This document shows, piece by piece, positions 1 to 10,794 of a DNA stretch of 64,000 bases. The translations under genes and the position numbers were made by a program. This DNA is from Sabellastarte sp. h YS-2021 (lineage: Eukaryota > Annelida > Polychaeta > Sabellida > Sabellidae), in contig OZ024935.1 of assembly GCA_964017235.1 (NCBI GenBank), forward strand, positions 32,033,596-32,097,595. Direction: 5' to 3'. Each line of letters begins with the position of its first letter. The stretch's first letter is position 1. The notes beneath the pieces are model-generated. The model was not told the DNA's origin. It did not search any database and saw only the letters and a program-made list of their open reading frames with translations.

Positions 1-56
1 TGAGAGAATTCACTGATTTTATGCATCAGAAGGAAGAGTATTTCTTTCAAAGTGAG
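1..56 (+). CDS. DUF885-family protein, partial exon (upstream part outside window)
   Basis: The frame starting at base 3 reads REFTDFMHQKEEYFFQSE and ends in phase 0 at a good donor (GAG/GTGAGG, GT at 57-58). The next exon, at 2574, also begins in phase 0, so the junction keeps the frame. The peptide is charged and helical, as expected for the segment before the catalytic core of DUF885 proteins. This exon alone would not be recognisable; the call rests on frame agreement with the clear downstream exons. Its 5' boundary and the roughly 300 N-terminal residues expected for the family lie outside the window. Confidence 0.6.
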
Positions 57-235
57 GTGAGGGAATCATTTGTTTTCTATTTGTCACAAATATTACTCAA
101 ATATATTTATTTAACAGTCAACTCCCTTTATTGCATTTAAATAAAACTCAGTGCTAACTGAGAAACTCACCTCCAAACTGGCCAAACTCTTAGAAAACAA
201 GGACGAAAGGTGTTTCAGTCTACTAACATGAGCAC

Positions 236-430
236 CTCTTTTAGAGGGGCAAGTAGTGCATCGAAGCGGTCACCCATCCCAGTACTAACATAGCCCATTG
301 CCGCTTAACTTCAGTGATCAGACAGATACTTGTCACGCTGCGGCACAATTCATGAAAGTCCTGAGACTCCCCAAAAAATGGAAAAAAGTGTGATCTCCAG
401 AAGTGTGAGCCTCGCTAGAGCTTGTGCTTA
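236..430 (-). repeat. 5S-rRNA-like dispersed repeat, copy 1
   Basis: On the minus strand, 264-350 resembles the internal half of eukaryotic 5S rRNA. It has GTCTGATC, then AAGTTAAGCGGC (A-box/intermediate-element region) and TTAGTACTGGGATGGGTGACC (C-box region, shown minus its last base or two). Flanking sequence is shared with the copies at 4751-5150 and 31491-31690 plus 43920-44340, so the repeat is mobile or dispersed, not a working 5S gene. This copy is shorter and diverged at its low-coordinate side. Confidence 0.6.
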
Positions 431-1544
431 AAAATAAGTTTTAGAAGTAATGCCACCTATGGATACTAGGTATTGCTTAGTGGAATGGCTCTGTGATGTA
501 AGTTCTAGATAAGATAATGAAAGCCACCTGGAGTATTTCCCTCTTAATGCAACCTCTTAGAATGGCCTCACAGGATTCAAACTGTACATCAAAGTCTAAC
601 TCAGCATAATTTCCTATGTTACAAATGAGCATTATGATGATTATATTTATATTACCAATTATAATATTTAAAGATAAGATAAATCATTGACGTTTTTGTG
701 CTGCCTACCCTTGTTTAAATCCCTTCACCTCACTGACTAAAGTTTGGTTTTTATAAGCCGCAATCTTACCCTTGGAATGCTCGAAAGGCCCTTCTCTCTT
801 TTCTGCCCATTTCCAGAAGGGGTATACAATTGATACAATTGATGTAAGAGAGACAGCAAAACATATATCATCGAGCACTTCAGCTGAGGTGACATGTAAC
901 TTTAACGTTGGCGTTTATACTAATACTTCTTTTTTTTAAAAAAAAACAAAAAAAAACTTCTTTTTTTTCTAGTCGGCCACCAAGAAGGTGTGCCTCTAGA
1001 TTAGCACTGAGTTCCAAGGAATAAGCTAAGAGCTTGTAAAAGCTACATTTTAAATAAAAATGTAACTCAGTTGTTTAAAATTCCCCTTTTTAGTGAAAAG
1101 TATATACATGTACCCAATTTAAAATTTTACTTGTTTAATATATTTGCATGTTGATATTTTGGATAGTAACATGCATGCCTCCATACTTGTTGAATATAAA
1201 TCTATATGCTGTAAATCTATGTAAAAGAGAAAAAGAATGAGATTACTTTTTACATTACTTTTTACATGATACCAGTTAGATGCAGATTCAGTAGCACTTG
1301 AAAACATTTTAGAATTGAACTAATCTGTTTCTGTTTCTAGTATAAGTATGTATGAATTCAATTTATTGTTGTGTTCCTATTTTGCTTTGTACCGTGATTG
1401 TTTGGATTGTACCTCAACCTGAAATTTTATGTATAAATAAATAAATGACAAAAATGATATTGGTTAATAAAATATTATCATAATGGTAAATTTCACATTT
1501 TTATGTCAGCTGACTTGTCGGCAATGGTAAAATCACTTGTAGTT
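431..1544. other. Intron sequence, no feature recognised
   Basis: AT-rich intron with short homopolymer runs (poly-T/poly-A near 927-970). I see no exon, RNA gene or transposon end here. Short open frames show no recognisable motif. Confidence 0.5.
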
Positions 1545-2110
1545 TGAAAATTATTGCCTTTAGAGAATTTTGTGTAATATGTTATTCACCTATTTTTGGA
1601 TCAGCTATAGCATAATAAAATTGTAGGCCTGTAGCTCACTGCATAACTGAGTAATAGCTGCTTTGAGTGTGTCACTATTGAGTGAAACAGTTTTAACTTT
1701 TAACTTAAATATTGCATTTAGAGGATTTTGTTTAAATCTGTTTTTGACCTACTTTTGTGTCAGCTATAACATAGTAAAATTGCACACCAGTCACATTGCA
1801 TAGCTGAGCAATAGCTATTTAGAGATTGTCATTGTTGAGTAAATCAGTTGTAACCTGAAAACTATTGCATTTACACTGTTTTGTTTTTCCTCTACTTTTG
1901 GGTCAGCTATAACATAGTAAAATTGCAGCCCTGTAGCTCATTGCATAGCTGAGCAATAGCTTTTCAGATTATCCTTGTCGAGTAAATCACTTGTAACTTG
2001 AAAAGTATTGCATTTTGAGCATTTTCTTTAAATATGTTCAACTACTTTTTCCATAGCTACAACATGGCGAGTCAATCCCAATGGCTAAGTGAGTAATAGC
2101 TACTTGACCT
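1545..2110. repeat. Degenerate tandem repeat, ~145-160 bp units, about 4 copies
   Basis: CAGCTATA-like blocks followed by a C-A-T-A-(A/G)-T-A-A-A-A-T-T-G stretch recur at about 1602, 1761 and 1903, with a weaker one at 2055. Each is followed by a block like ATAGCTGAGCAATAGC and then GTAAATCA...GTAACTTGAAAA...ATTGCATTT. The unit is related to the arrays at 12419-15505 and 39700-42030. Confidence 0.7.
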
Positions 2111-2573
2111 TCAAGGTTAAAGTAGTCCTTGGTACTTGTAATCCATTTCCTTTATTGTTGCTCCTACAAATTTTGTGTGTGAAGCAGAGTCACTGCAATT
2201 GAGGTCCGTATCTCGTGTTAAAATTGCAACACCCTTTTGTAATTTTCTCTGTGAATATTGGCGGGATTTGTCTGTTATTTTGCTAATGTATACTAGGCCA
2301 GAGGAAGATTACTCTATGAATGTATCAGCCCTTAATTTGTAGTCACTATCCACCAACGTTTTGAACTCTGTACCTTTGTATAAGAACCATAACCTCAGTA
2401 GCCTTTTAGGAAGCACTTAACAGTTAACTTTGTACTTTACTTCTGAATACCATTTGCAGCGCACAACTTTTGGGTCATTTTCTGCTTTCACTTGTACTCT
2501 GAAACTCAAAACACACAGTCAGTAGCCCATTCACTGGCACTGATTTCTTGTTTACTCAATATTGTTATTTAAG

Positions 2574-2668
2574 GTAGAGGTTCTGACTTACTGCAAGAAG
2601 TTTTATGAGGAGGAGATCAGGCCAAAGATCAAATCCTGCTTCAAACTTGAGGCTCACATACCACTTAA
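2574..2668 (+). CDS. DUF885-family protein, internal exon
   Basis: An acceptor (TTATTTAAG) precedes the frame VEVLTYCKKFYEEEIRPKI, which continues to HIPLK and stops in phase 2 at the donor AA/GTAAGT (GT at 2669-2670). The split lysine codon is completed by the first base of the exon at 3057. This is the linker region leading to the metal-binding segment. No stop codon occurs in the chosen frame. The acceptor lacks a long pyrimidine tract, so a start a few bases away is possible, but phases on both sides fit as given. Confidence 0.75.
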
Positions 2669-3056
2669 GTAAGTTATTTTTCAGTAAAAGGTACAGTGTA
2701 AGCACTGAACCCACTTATTAATAAATATAGGGGCAAACAGTGCAGATGTGTTTTGGAGTAGGAGCAGGATGTCAGTTATTCACTTTTTGTGATTTTAAAA
2801 ACATTAATCTGTTAAGGGGTTTTCAGTAAACTGAAGTTATAGTTTAAAATTCTCTAGTCTTCTTAAATATTAAGTAATTCCAATAATTAAATTCTGTATC
2901 TCACCAAACATAAGTACAGTGAAACAAAACATTCCAAACGTTAGTTGAATCATCCATCCAAATAATTATATAGTATAAATCCAGTGTTTTCTATGCAGTT
3001 AATAACTCATTACAACTGTATACCATATATGTTTTTTTATGATTCAGTTTTATCAG

Positions 3057-3219
3057 GAGAGAACACAAGGCGACAGCCAAGGCGGTTTACCATGCCCCGT
3101 CAACAGAGAGCGACACTCCGGGTACTTTGTGGGTGTCCACATCACTGTATAGAGAACTGCGAAAATATGACATCCCCACTCTGATGTTACATGAGTCAGA
3201 GCCAGGTCATCACCTACAG
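3057..3219 (+). CDS. DUF885-family protein, exon with HExxPGHH metal-binding motif
   Basis: This is the key diagnostic exon. It reads REHKATAKAVYHAPSTESD, then PGTLWVSTSLYRELRKYDIP and TLMLHESEPGHHLQ. DUF885 proteins carry a conserved HExxPGHH block after a segment resembling Y-x-P-x-S-x-D-G-x-x-P-G-x-x-Y-V, and both are visible here. The two histidines and the glutamate of HESEPGHH are the presumed zinc ligand/catalytic residues; this follows from gluzincin-like family features and is not shown by the sequence. The acceptor is TATCAG ending at 3056. The donor is CAG/GTAGTT (GT at 3220) in phase 0. Substrate and cellular location cannot be inferred, because the N-terminus with any signal peptide is not in the window. 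Confidence 0.9.
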
Positions 3220-3276
3220 GTAGTTTCAGTTAGACGTAATTAGACACATATTACCAGATTTGTTGTTAATCATGAT

Positions 3277-3664
3277 TAGGGCTGCGAACGGGTACTCGAG
3301 CCTCGATAGACGAGTCGATCTTTGCTAGTACTCGAGTACATTTTAAATACACGGTTACTTGCGAGGTATTGTGTTATCACCCACGCAATGAAACGCTTGT
3401 GTAAAATATTCTACATTTCAGCGTTTCCGGCACATAAAATCAGTTAAAGTTGTTTTCACTTGAAAACGTATAGTATACTCCATATTCTATAATATCTGGT
3501 CATATAGAAGACATTTTTCTTCAAAAGTTTCGTTTCCGGAACTGACTATTTGTTTACAGAAGGCTTCTAATGGTAGATACTAAATCTCGCGGTCACTCGA
3601 ATTCGGGCCGGTTGTCAGAGGGCAAGTACTCGGTGCCGTTTTTCAGCACCCGTTCCCAGCCCTA
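3277..3664. mobile_element. hAT-like MITE (388 bp)
   Basis: The ends are inverted repeats: TAGGGCTGCGAACGGGTACT on the left, and TAGGGCTGGGAACGGGTGCT read inward from the right. The element is flanked by a perfect 8-bp target-site duplication, ATCATGAT (3269-3276 and 3665-3672), the hallmark of hAT transposition. There is no transposase, so it is non-autonomous. It lies in the intron just after the exon with the HESEPGHH motif. Confidence 0.85.
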
Positions 3665-4323
3665 ATCATGATATCTAGCCAGACTTGCACTTTTAGAGAT
3701 CATGATTCATTTTTTTTTGTCAGTGGTCCAGTGTTTAGCAAATTTGTCATTTAAAAACAGGCTGTCACCTCCTTGTGGGTTAGAGTCCCACAAGTTGCAG
3801 TACTGAGTCATTTTCTCAATATCACCCAAGCTGCTCAATAAGATGTGAAACCTCTATTTTGAACTTTCAAGGAAAACACCATCAAAAGAGTTGTCATAGA
3901 TGACACTTTTAAGTAGAACTTGGATGAGCAGAGTTCCCATTAAAACATCATCTGCAGACACTTGCATAGTCAGACAGCTGAAAGAGGAACTCTAATAAGT
4001 GGAATTGCCATTTCACAGTCATCTTCACATAATTATATACAGGGCACATTTTAGTAGAATTCTGGACTTGTATTGTAGAAAATCTAAATCAAACATAAAT
4101 CCAAGTTTGAAGTTTGAACCTTTTCCTTCAAAACGATTCAATATTTTAGTTGATAATATTATATTTAAGTTTGTGTCTGAGTTTAAAATCGAGTTTGGCA
4201 TTGTTCATAAATACTATCTGTCATAAGTAGAGTTACTATTTCACTATGAAGTCATTTTAGCTTTCACAAAATGTAGGCCTGCTATTTGTTAAAAGTAAGA
4301 GCTAAGATAGTGAACATTAAATA

Positions 4324-4516
4324 CCGTATTTTTCCAAAATATGGCCCGGGCGTTAATTATTTTCAAATGGTTATCAGACCAGGCGTTAAATTGAACCAGG
4401 CGTTCTTTTGAAGTATAAAAACAGTGTCATAAATTGTAAACAGTGTGCTTGGTATCCAGGCGTTAATTTGAACCAGGCGTTTATTTGAACCTGGGCGTTA
4501 TTTTGGAAATTTACGG
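4324..4516. mobile_element. Short TA-target MITE (193 bp)
   Basis: The left end CCGTATTTTTCCAAAATATG and the inward-read right end CCGTAAATTTCCAAAATAAC are inverted repeats flanked by TA on both sides (4322-4323 and 4517-4518). The interior repeats a CCAGGCGTTAA-type word. Non-autonomous and Tc1/mariner-like by target site only. Confidence 0.65.
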
Positions 4517-4582
4517 TAAGTAATAACTGATGTTTTCTTACTGACAGATTTATGGTCACCACTTATTACAAACATATTTTAG

Positions 4583-4693
4583 GCATGCTATGCCCTGCAA
4601 AACAAAGGCTTGCCCGACTTCAGAAGGAACAAAGATGACCGCAGGTACTTTGAGAGTCCTGGCAGATTCCCTATGAATGCTGCTTACACTGAG
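4583..4693 (+). CDS. DUF885-family protein, exon (YALQNKGLPDFRR block)
   Basis: The acceptor TTTTAG ends at 4582 and the donor GAG/GTAGGG begins at 4694. The exon is exactly 37 codons, phase 0 to phase 0. It reads ACYALQNKGLPDFRRNKDDR, then RYFESPGRFPMNAAYTE. In DUF885 proteins the segment after HExxPGHHLQ is an A-x-E-x-x-x-x-P-x-F-R-R type stretch followed by N-x-A-F-x-E-G-W-G-L-Y. Both halves are present here, with the GWGLY part on the next exon. A TA-target MITE (4324-4516) ends 66 bp before the exon. Confidence 0.88.
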
Positions 4694-4750
4694 GTAGGGT
4701 GCAGATAAAGTTTTATGCTTCAACATTGTGTGTTAAAAGCTATTGAAACA

Positions 4751-5150
4751 AGATCAAAAGGTGTTTTGGTCCCCTAGCGCGAGCGCAAAGCCATCAGAGA
4801 CACGAGTAGTGCACTAGAATTTAAGAAAGTCTCGTTACAGAAAGAAATTCCAAATTAGATACATCCCACAGCTGGTCCCGAACTGAGACAGTCACCCATC
4901 CAGGTACTAACATAGCCCATTGCTGCTTAAATTCAGTGAGCAGACAAATAGTCATCACTCTGTGCCACAATTCATGAAAGTCCGATGCAAGAAGGACATA
5001 TGCATGTGAAAAGATGAAAGGACATGTGTCCTTTTAGCTATTGGAGGGCAAGAGAGGGAAATTTAGAATGCACAGGTCAATTTCATCAAAGTCAGGACAC
5101 AAAAAAAAAGGGATCTGTAGAAGTGCTTAAAAAGACTCTCATCAATACAA
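4751..5150 (-). repeat. 5S-rRNA-like dispersed repeat, copy 2 (uninterrupted)
   Basis: Minus-strand 5S-like block at about 4868-4970, flanked by sequence shared with the split copy at 31491-31690 and 43920-44340. It serves as the empty-site reference for the 12.2-kb insertion: CAGACAAATA at 4941-4950 runs directly into GTCATCACTC. A short GGACATRTG-type internal repeat lies at about 5000-5040. Confidence 0.6.
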
Positions 5151-5266
5151 ATCAAATAACAAGTGTTACATCCACAAAAGTAGAATAGTGTTGTGGAGGA
5201 GTGGTTAGCTGTCTATTTGATTCATCATCGGTAATCATGTGCAGTAGCTTTCTATCAGTGATAATT

Positions 5267-7134
5267 GTATCCACCGGATGCATCCGGTGGATACTTTGGT
5301 TTAGCGTTCATTATGCCATCAGAGATTTTCGGCGTTAACGCTCTCAGAGGAAAACTACATCAGCTAGGTTCACAAAATTTGTAGGATATCTTCATTGGGG
5401 GGAAAGCTTCTTTGGGAAGGAAATTAACCTCATTCTGAAAAACAAGATGCCGCCGCGGGCATTTCTTTGAAAATATCTACATTTTTCTTCTGGCTGTTTC
5501 TCATAGGTAGAAGGTTGAATGTCTTCATAGGTGATATGTATAACAGATATATATGTCCTCTACAACCTTGCAGACATTTTGCCTTGAAGCTCTTAATTCA
5601 TGGTCATCCATGGAGTGCCAAAGTAACGCACATAGCGGACTTTAAAAGTGCTTATATCTCCCTTATTATTGGTCCAAGAGGTTTGCAGTGTGAAACCAAC
5701 CTATAGGAAATCATGTGCTGCGAATCTTTTGATGTGGTCAGATTTGACCTTGGACGCCTCCTTCAAGGTCAAACAAGGATAGCCAAACTTAAAAGTGCTT
5801 ATAAGTCGCTTATTATTGGTCCTAGAGGTTTGGGATGGTAAACCAACCTATAAGATATCATGGGCTGGGAATCTTCTGGTGTGGTCAGATTTGACCTTGG
5901 GCCCCTTCTTCAAGGTCAAACGAGGATAGCCAAACTTAAAAGTGCTTATAACTCACTTATTATTGGTCCTAGAGGTTTGGGATGGTAAACCAACATGTAG
6001 GAAATCATGGGCTGAGAATCTTTTGATGTGGTCAGATTTGACCTTGGACCCTCCTTCAAGGTCATACGAGTATAGCCAAAGTTAAAAGTGCTTATAACTC
6101 GCTTATTATTGGTCCAAGAGGTTTGGGATGGTAAACAAACCTATAGGAAATCATGGGCTGGGAATCTTCTGGTGTGGTCAGATTTGACCTTGGGCCCCTT
6201 CTTCAAGGTCAAACGAGGATAGCCAAACTTAAAAGTGCTTATAACTCACTTATTATTGGTCCTAGAGGTTTGGGATGGTAAACCAACGTGAAGGAAATCA
6301 TGGGCTGAGAATCTTTTGATGTGGTCAGATTTGACCTTGGACCCTCCTTCAAGGTCATACGAGTATAGCCAAAGTTAAAAGTGCTTATAACTCGCTTATT
6401 ATTGGTCCAAGAGGTTTGGGATGGTAAACAAACCTATAGGAAATCATGAACTAGGAATCTTCTGGTATGGTCGGATTTGACCTTGAACCCCTCCTTTAAG
6501 GTCAAATGAGGATGGCCAAACTTAAAAGTGCTTATATCTCACTTAGTATTGGTTCAGGAGGTTTGGGATGGTAAACCAACCCATAGGAAATCATGGGCTG
6601 GGAATCTTCTGGTGTGGTCGCATTTGACCTTGGGCCCCTCCTTCAAGGTCAAACGAGGATAGCCAAACTTAAAAGTGCTTATAACTCGCTTATTGTTGGT
6701 CCTAGAGGTTTGGGATGGTAACCCAACCTATAGGAAATCATGGGCTGGGAATCTTCTGGTGTGGTCGGATTTGATCTTGGGCCCCTCCTTCAAGGTCAAA
6801 TGAGGATAGCTAAACTTACAAGTGCTTATAACTTGCTTATTATTGGTCCTAGAGGTTTGGGATGGCAAAGCAACTTATAGGAAATCATGGGCTGGGAATC
6901 TTTTGATGTGGTCCGATTTGACCTTGGACCCCTCCTTCAAGGTCAAATGAGGACAGCCAAACTTAAAAGGGCTTATAACCCGTTTATTATTGATCCTAGA
7001 GGTTTGCAATGTGAAACCAACTTGCAGAATATTGTGGGCTGGGAATCTTTTAATGTCAGATTTGACCTTTGGCCCCTCGTTCAAGATCAAATGATGGTTC
7101 ACTGGCTTTGGTGAGTTGTCTTTCCGGTGGATAC
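5267..7134. mobile_element. Minisatellite-bearing element A (terminal palindrome, ~10 x 147-bp units)
   Basis: The left end is a perfect 28-bp palindrome (5267-5294) with arms GTATCCACCGGATG / CATCCGGTGGATAC. The right end repeats one arm (TCCGGTGGATAC, ending 7134), so the outer ends are inverted repeats. Between them, about ten tandem units at a spacing of 144-147 bp can be tracked by GATTTGACC-type anchors at 5741, 5888, 6034, 6181, 6328, 6474, 6621, 6768, 6915 and 7059. Each unit contains TTTGACCTTG and, about 15 bp on, CAAGGTCAAA. No coding capacity. The architecture resembles non-autonomous Helentron-associated elements; that class assignment is inference. Confidence 0.6.
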
Positions 7135-9126
7135 AGATTTGTGATACGTAGGTCTATTATAAGTAATTGATTATTCACCAGAAATCACACCTTACTTTAA
7201 TTAACAAAATATCCACCCAGTTTTAGAAAATTTCAGCTATTTTTCATTGTCTGCATAAAGAATTACAACTATTTTATATTTTGTTTATGCAACCAAATAT
7301 TTTACTGGATTTTATATATTTTACCCTGGAAAGTATTCAGGCTTTAATAAAATTTGGACGGGGGGGAGTGATTCCATGTATACCAGTGGGTACATCATTT
7401 AGCTGTGTGTATATTGATATTGAATTCAAAAATGTTTCAATACCATTTGATATCGGGGGTGTAATATTGTCTACTAAAGAGTCCAAATCTGGATTTCCAA
7501 AAACGTTTTGTTCTAGCATATCCCCAATTTGTAACAGGAAACAAAATTTATCCAAACAGAACATGACAGTTCTTACCAAAACTCAACAAAAACTACAAAA
7601 AATATGAGATAAAAGCAGGGTTTCCGAAGTAGCTCTAAAATATGGAGTCCAACGGACTGCATGTCCTCTGAAAAATGAGTCCAGTGTTTGCGTTAGGGTT
7701 ATGAAACGTTGGGTTCCTTGTACCTTATGGCACATCAAAAAAGGGGTACCACTGTGTGAAAATTGGGTGCAAGTGATAATTTTTCTCCCGTATTTCGGAT
7801 ACATTTAGATATATAGAAGCACTATCCAATTTCCTTTATACTGATAAATAATATGCATCTGTTCATAAATAAATTTTAAAAATATGTTAAAAAGCTGAAC
7901 CCCAGTCAACAAACTTCATTTTAGTGCAATTACAATGAAATTTATTTTGTATGATTATTTTATTTAAGCTACAAATATGGCGTTGATACTGTTTGAAGTA
8001 CCAAAATTTGTAGTTTTTCTTGCTTTTTGTTTGACAAAAATTTATTGGGTAGTTCCAGAGATGTAGTGTTTTTTTTGTTACATCCCCTGTAAATATTTTC
8101 GAATGTTACAGCTTTTATTTTCCGGGCAACATTCTGGGGTTAAATATCAAGAGTTTCCAAGATTTAGTATATTAGTTTGTCTCCCACAAAAGTTCACCAT
8201 TCTGGCTTGTTGTTTTGACTGTTTCAGTGCAGAGATCAGGCTTTCTTTCGATATATAACGTTTTGAGTAGATTTGCTAGTGTACGACACCAGCACTCACT
8301 GTTTTGGAAGGATCTGGTCACACATTAAAATCTCGCTTTACAATGGTGGACGTAAACAACTTGCCAGGAAATCGCTCGAAACCATTTAGTTTTAAAATAT
8401 AAAGCTTATCTTCAGTATTATATATATTACTTGCATATCTACGCTTCCCGCCAACCGAAATTCGCTTCTAAAGCAGAAATATTTTCTTCATAAAATTTGC
8501 GTGATGACGGACGCACTGACAACCGAAATTTGCGTCCAAATCTGAATTACTGTGTGTTTAACATACTCGGACGGCGTAATCGCAAACCCTGTAAAAGTAT
8601 ACAATTTCTTCAGATTTGCGGCTTTAATATTTTAAATATTTGCAGTGTTAATGTTTTAACTTATACATAAAATGGGGATATTGATATATGTCTTTCCATA
8701 TCAATATTGGCGACCCTTTCCCAGAACAATAAACATTTCTAGTATTGATAAACTATTTACCCACTAGTGGATACAATAGATAAATACTTTCATGTAATAC
8801 ATGTAAATGGCTTAAGTTAAAAATACTCAAAAATGAAAAAATTGAGCAACTGCTGTGAACACTTGGATACATTGGAGAAATACTTGCACAATATTATTTA
8901 AAAATGTGAGCAGATAACTGTACCCATTAATACTGCTGTTTGAAGAAGTACACCTGTGTCGAAAGTACCTTGTTAAAGGTACATATTTCATAACCCTGAG
9001 GATCAAATCCTAGACAGTCCACAGAAGTCCAATTAGTAAATGCCCTTACCACCAGGCCAGATAGAACAATATAAATAAGGGAAAATGAACACATCGGTAT
9101 GCTGTATATTTTCATGTATTTTTCAG
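7135..9126. other. Intron sequence, no gene recognised
   Basis: AT-rich intron. Opposed open frames around 7281-7607 have no recognisable domain and no codon support, and I consider them chance. No tandem repeat or transposon terminus is evident. Confidence 0.5.
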
Positions 9127-9191
9127 GGTTGGGGATTGTACTCTGAGGAATTAGGATTTGAACTAGGTTTCTACAAGGACATGTACTCTTA
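9127..9191 (+). CDS. DUF885-family protein, exon (GWGLYSEELG block)
   Basis: The acceptor TTTTTCAG ends at 9126 and the frame gives GWGLYSEELGFELGFYKDMY followed by S and a split Y codon. The donor TA/GTAAGT (GT at 9192-9193) leaves phase 2. The E-G-W-G-L-Y-x-E-x-L-G motif, with its E on the preceding exon, is one of the most conserved parts of the family. The split tyrosine codon is completed by the C that opens the exon at 9667. The 4.4-kb intron upstream (4694-9126) contains a 5S-like repeat and a 147-bp minisatellite element. Confidence 0.9.
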
Positions 9192-9666
9192 GTAAGTATG
9201 ACATACATACCGTATTTATCCGTACAAAAGCCCTGTCTCTAATAATCCCCCCTCCTCTTCTCACCTTTTGCAAAGTTCATATTTCGGGGTTTTACATCCC
9301 TCTCAACAGCCAGCAGCTTTGCGATTCCTGGATTCCGAAAAAAATGCGTTTTAGTAGCTAATTTTAAAAGCATCATATTGGTATTTACTTTTACACTTTA
9401 TTAAGGCGAGGATTCTCACATTTCAAGATAGAGATTTGAATAGAACTTGGTTAATTTTAAATTGAATAAAGTCTTTCTTTTCTGTGTATGATGGTAAAAC
9501 ATATCAGACATAAATATTATGACATACACATCCTCTGGTAAAGTTTTTTTTCATCTTTATTATTGTGATAAATTATATGAAAAAAATACAAAGGTGAAAA
9601 AATGTTCCCCTTGAAATATTATAAAAATAGCACAAGTTCTTGTATTGTTGCTTCATTATGCTGTAG

Positions 9667-9738
9667 CTTTGGCTTCCTATCTTCAAATCTGTCCAGAAGT
9701 GTGCGGATGGTTGTGGACACAGGCATACATCATCTGCG
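9667..9738 (+). CDS. DUF885-family protein, exon (VRMVVDTGIHH block)
   Basis: The acceptor CTGTAG ends at 9666. The frame reads FGFLSSNLSRSVRMVVDTGI, then HHL and a split R codon. The donor CG/GTGAGT (GT at 9739-9740) leaves phase 2. The family pattern is R-x-x-R-L-V-V-D-T-G-(I/L)-H, and the D-T-G-x-H residues are conserved here. The next coding sequence is 14.9 kb away at 24626, where the reading frame resumes at WSREQA exactly as in other members. Confidence 0.9.
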
Positions 9739-10398
9739 GTGAGTTGAACCAGTACTGACAGTCAAACTTAGATCAGTAGAGAGCATTAATGTTGATGAAA
9801 ATACCAGGGACTGTATTTACAAAGATTCTCAAAGTCATACTTAAACTCATAATTACATTTTTTTATCTCACCTGAGATATGTTGAAATTGGTATTTTTAA
9901 AAGTAATCTCAAGTGAGCATAAACTCAAACACCTAAATAAATTGGGGTGAAATTAATAAAAATGTAAACACCAGTTAAAATGTGGGGAAATTGCAACAAC
10001 ATTCATATATAAATTGGGGTGAAATTAATAAAAATGTAAGCAGGATAAAGTATTTAATTACAATTTAGCAATATTCTTACTGTTGAATAATCATCATTGG
10101 ATAATATTGTGAGGCAAGTTATTTTTGAAATATGCTATAAGCATCATAAAACAGACAGATTTTTTAGGAAATACAAAGTCTGTGCAGATATGAAGTTTTG
10201 ATTTGTACATAACACTACAAATTTGGAATAAAAATGATCAGAAATGACCAATCATTTATTTCTTATGATAAAATTACTCCAAAGTTGCAATTAGTGATAA
10301 CCTTACAATGTTTACCATGATGTGAACAATGCTAACTACCCAAATATCACAGAAAATACTGTAACAATAATTCACTGTTAAACTGACATACACATATA
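9739..10398. other. Start of the 14.9-kb intron; short local duplication
   Basis: Intron sequence with a small direct repeat: AAATTGGGGTGAAATTAATA occurs at about 9939 and again at about 10012. Otherwise no feature. Confidence 0.5.
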
Positions 10399-10794
10399 TT
10401 ATTAAGCGTCCCGCAAGGGACGCTTGTTTGTGTATGGGAAAGCTTCTGGCTCCGCCGGCTCCGCCGGCTCCGCATTTTGTTTTCCTTATAACTCTGTAAC
10501 CGTTAGGCGGATTCTTTTCAAATTTGGCAGGTTTAGGCAGTAGCCTTGGGGAATTTTTTTGAATATGCTGCAGTGACATTTCAACCAATCAGAGAGGTCA
10601 CATGACCAAAAATGTCTTTTTTCGATGGGGAAGCTTGTCCGGATGATAACTTGAAAGGAATTTTATCAATTCACCTGAAACTTGGCAAATACATTCATTC
10701 TATTAAAATCTGGAAATCATTAGATTTTGGCATTGATTGGTCAAGAAATGGCCGAGTAATTAATGATTAATTAATCATTACGAATTTTCCAAAT

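Noticed and set aside
264-350. Functional 5S rRNA gene
   Set aside because: Only the middle of 5S is similar, the ends are lost, and dispersed copies share the same non-5S flanks.
9210-9360. Possible MITE beginning TACCGTATTTATCCG
   Set aside because: Only one end is recognisable; no matching inverted end or target duplication was found.
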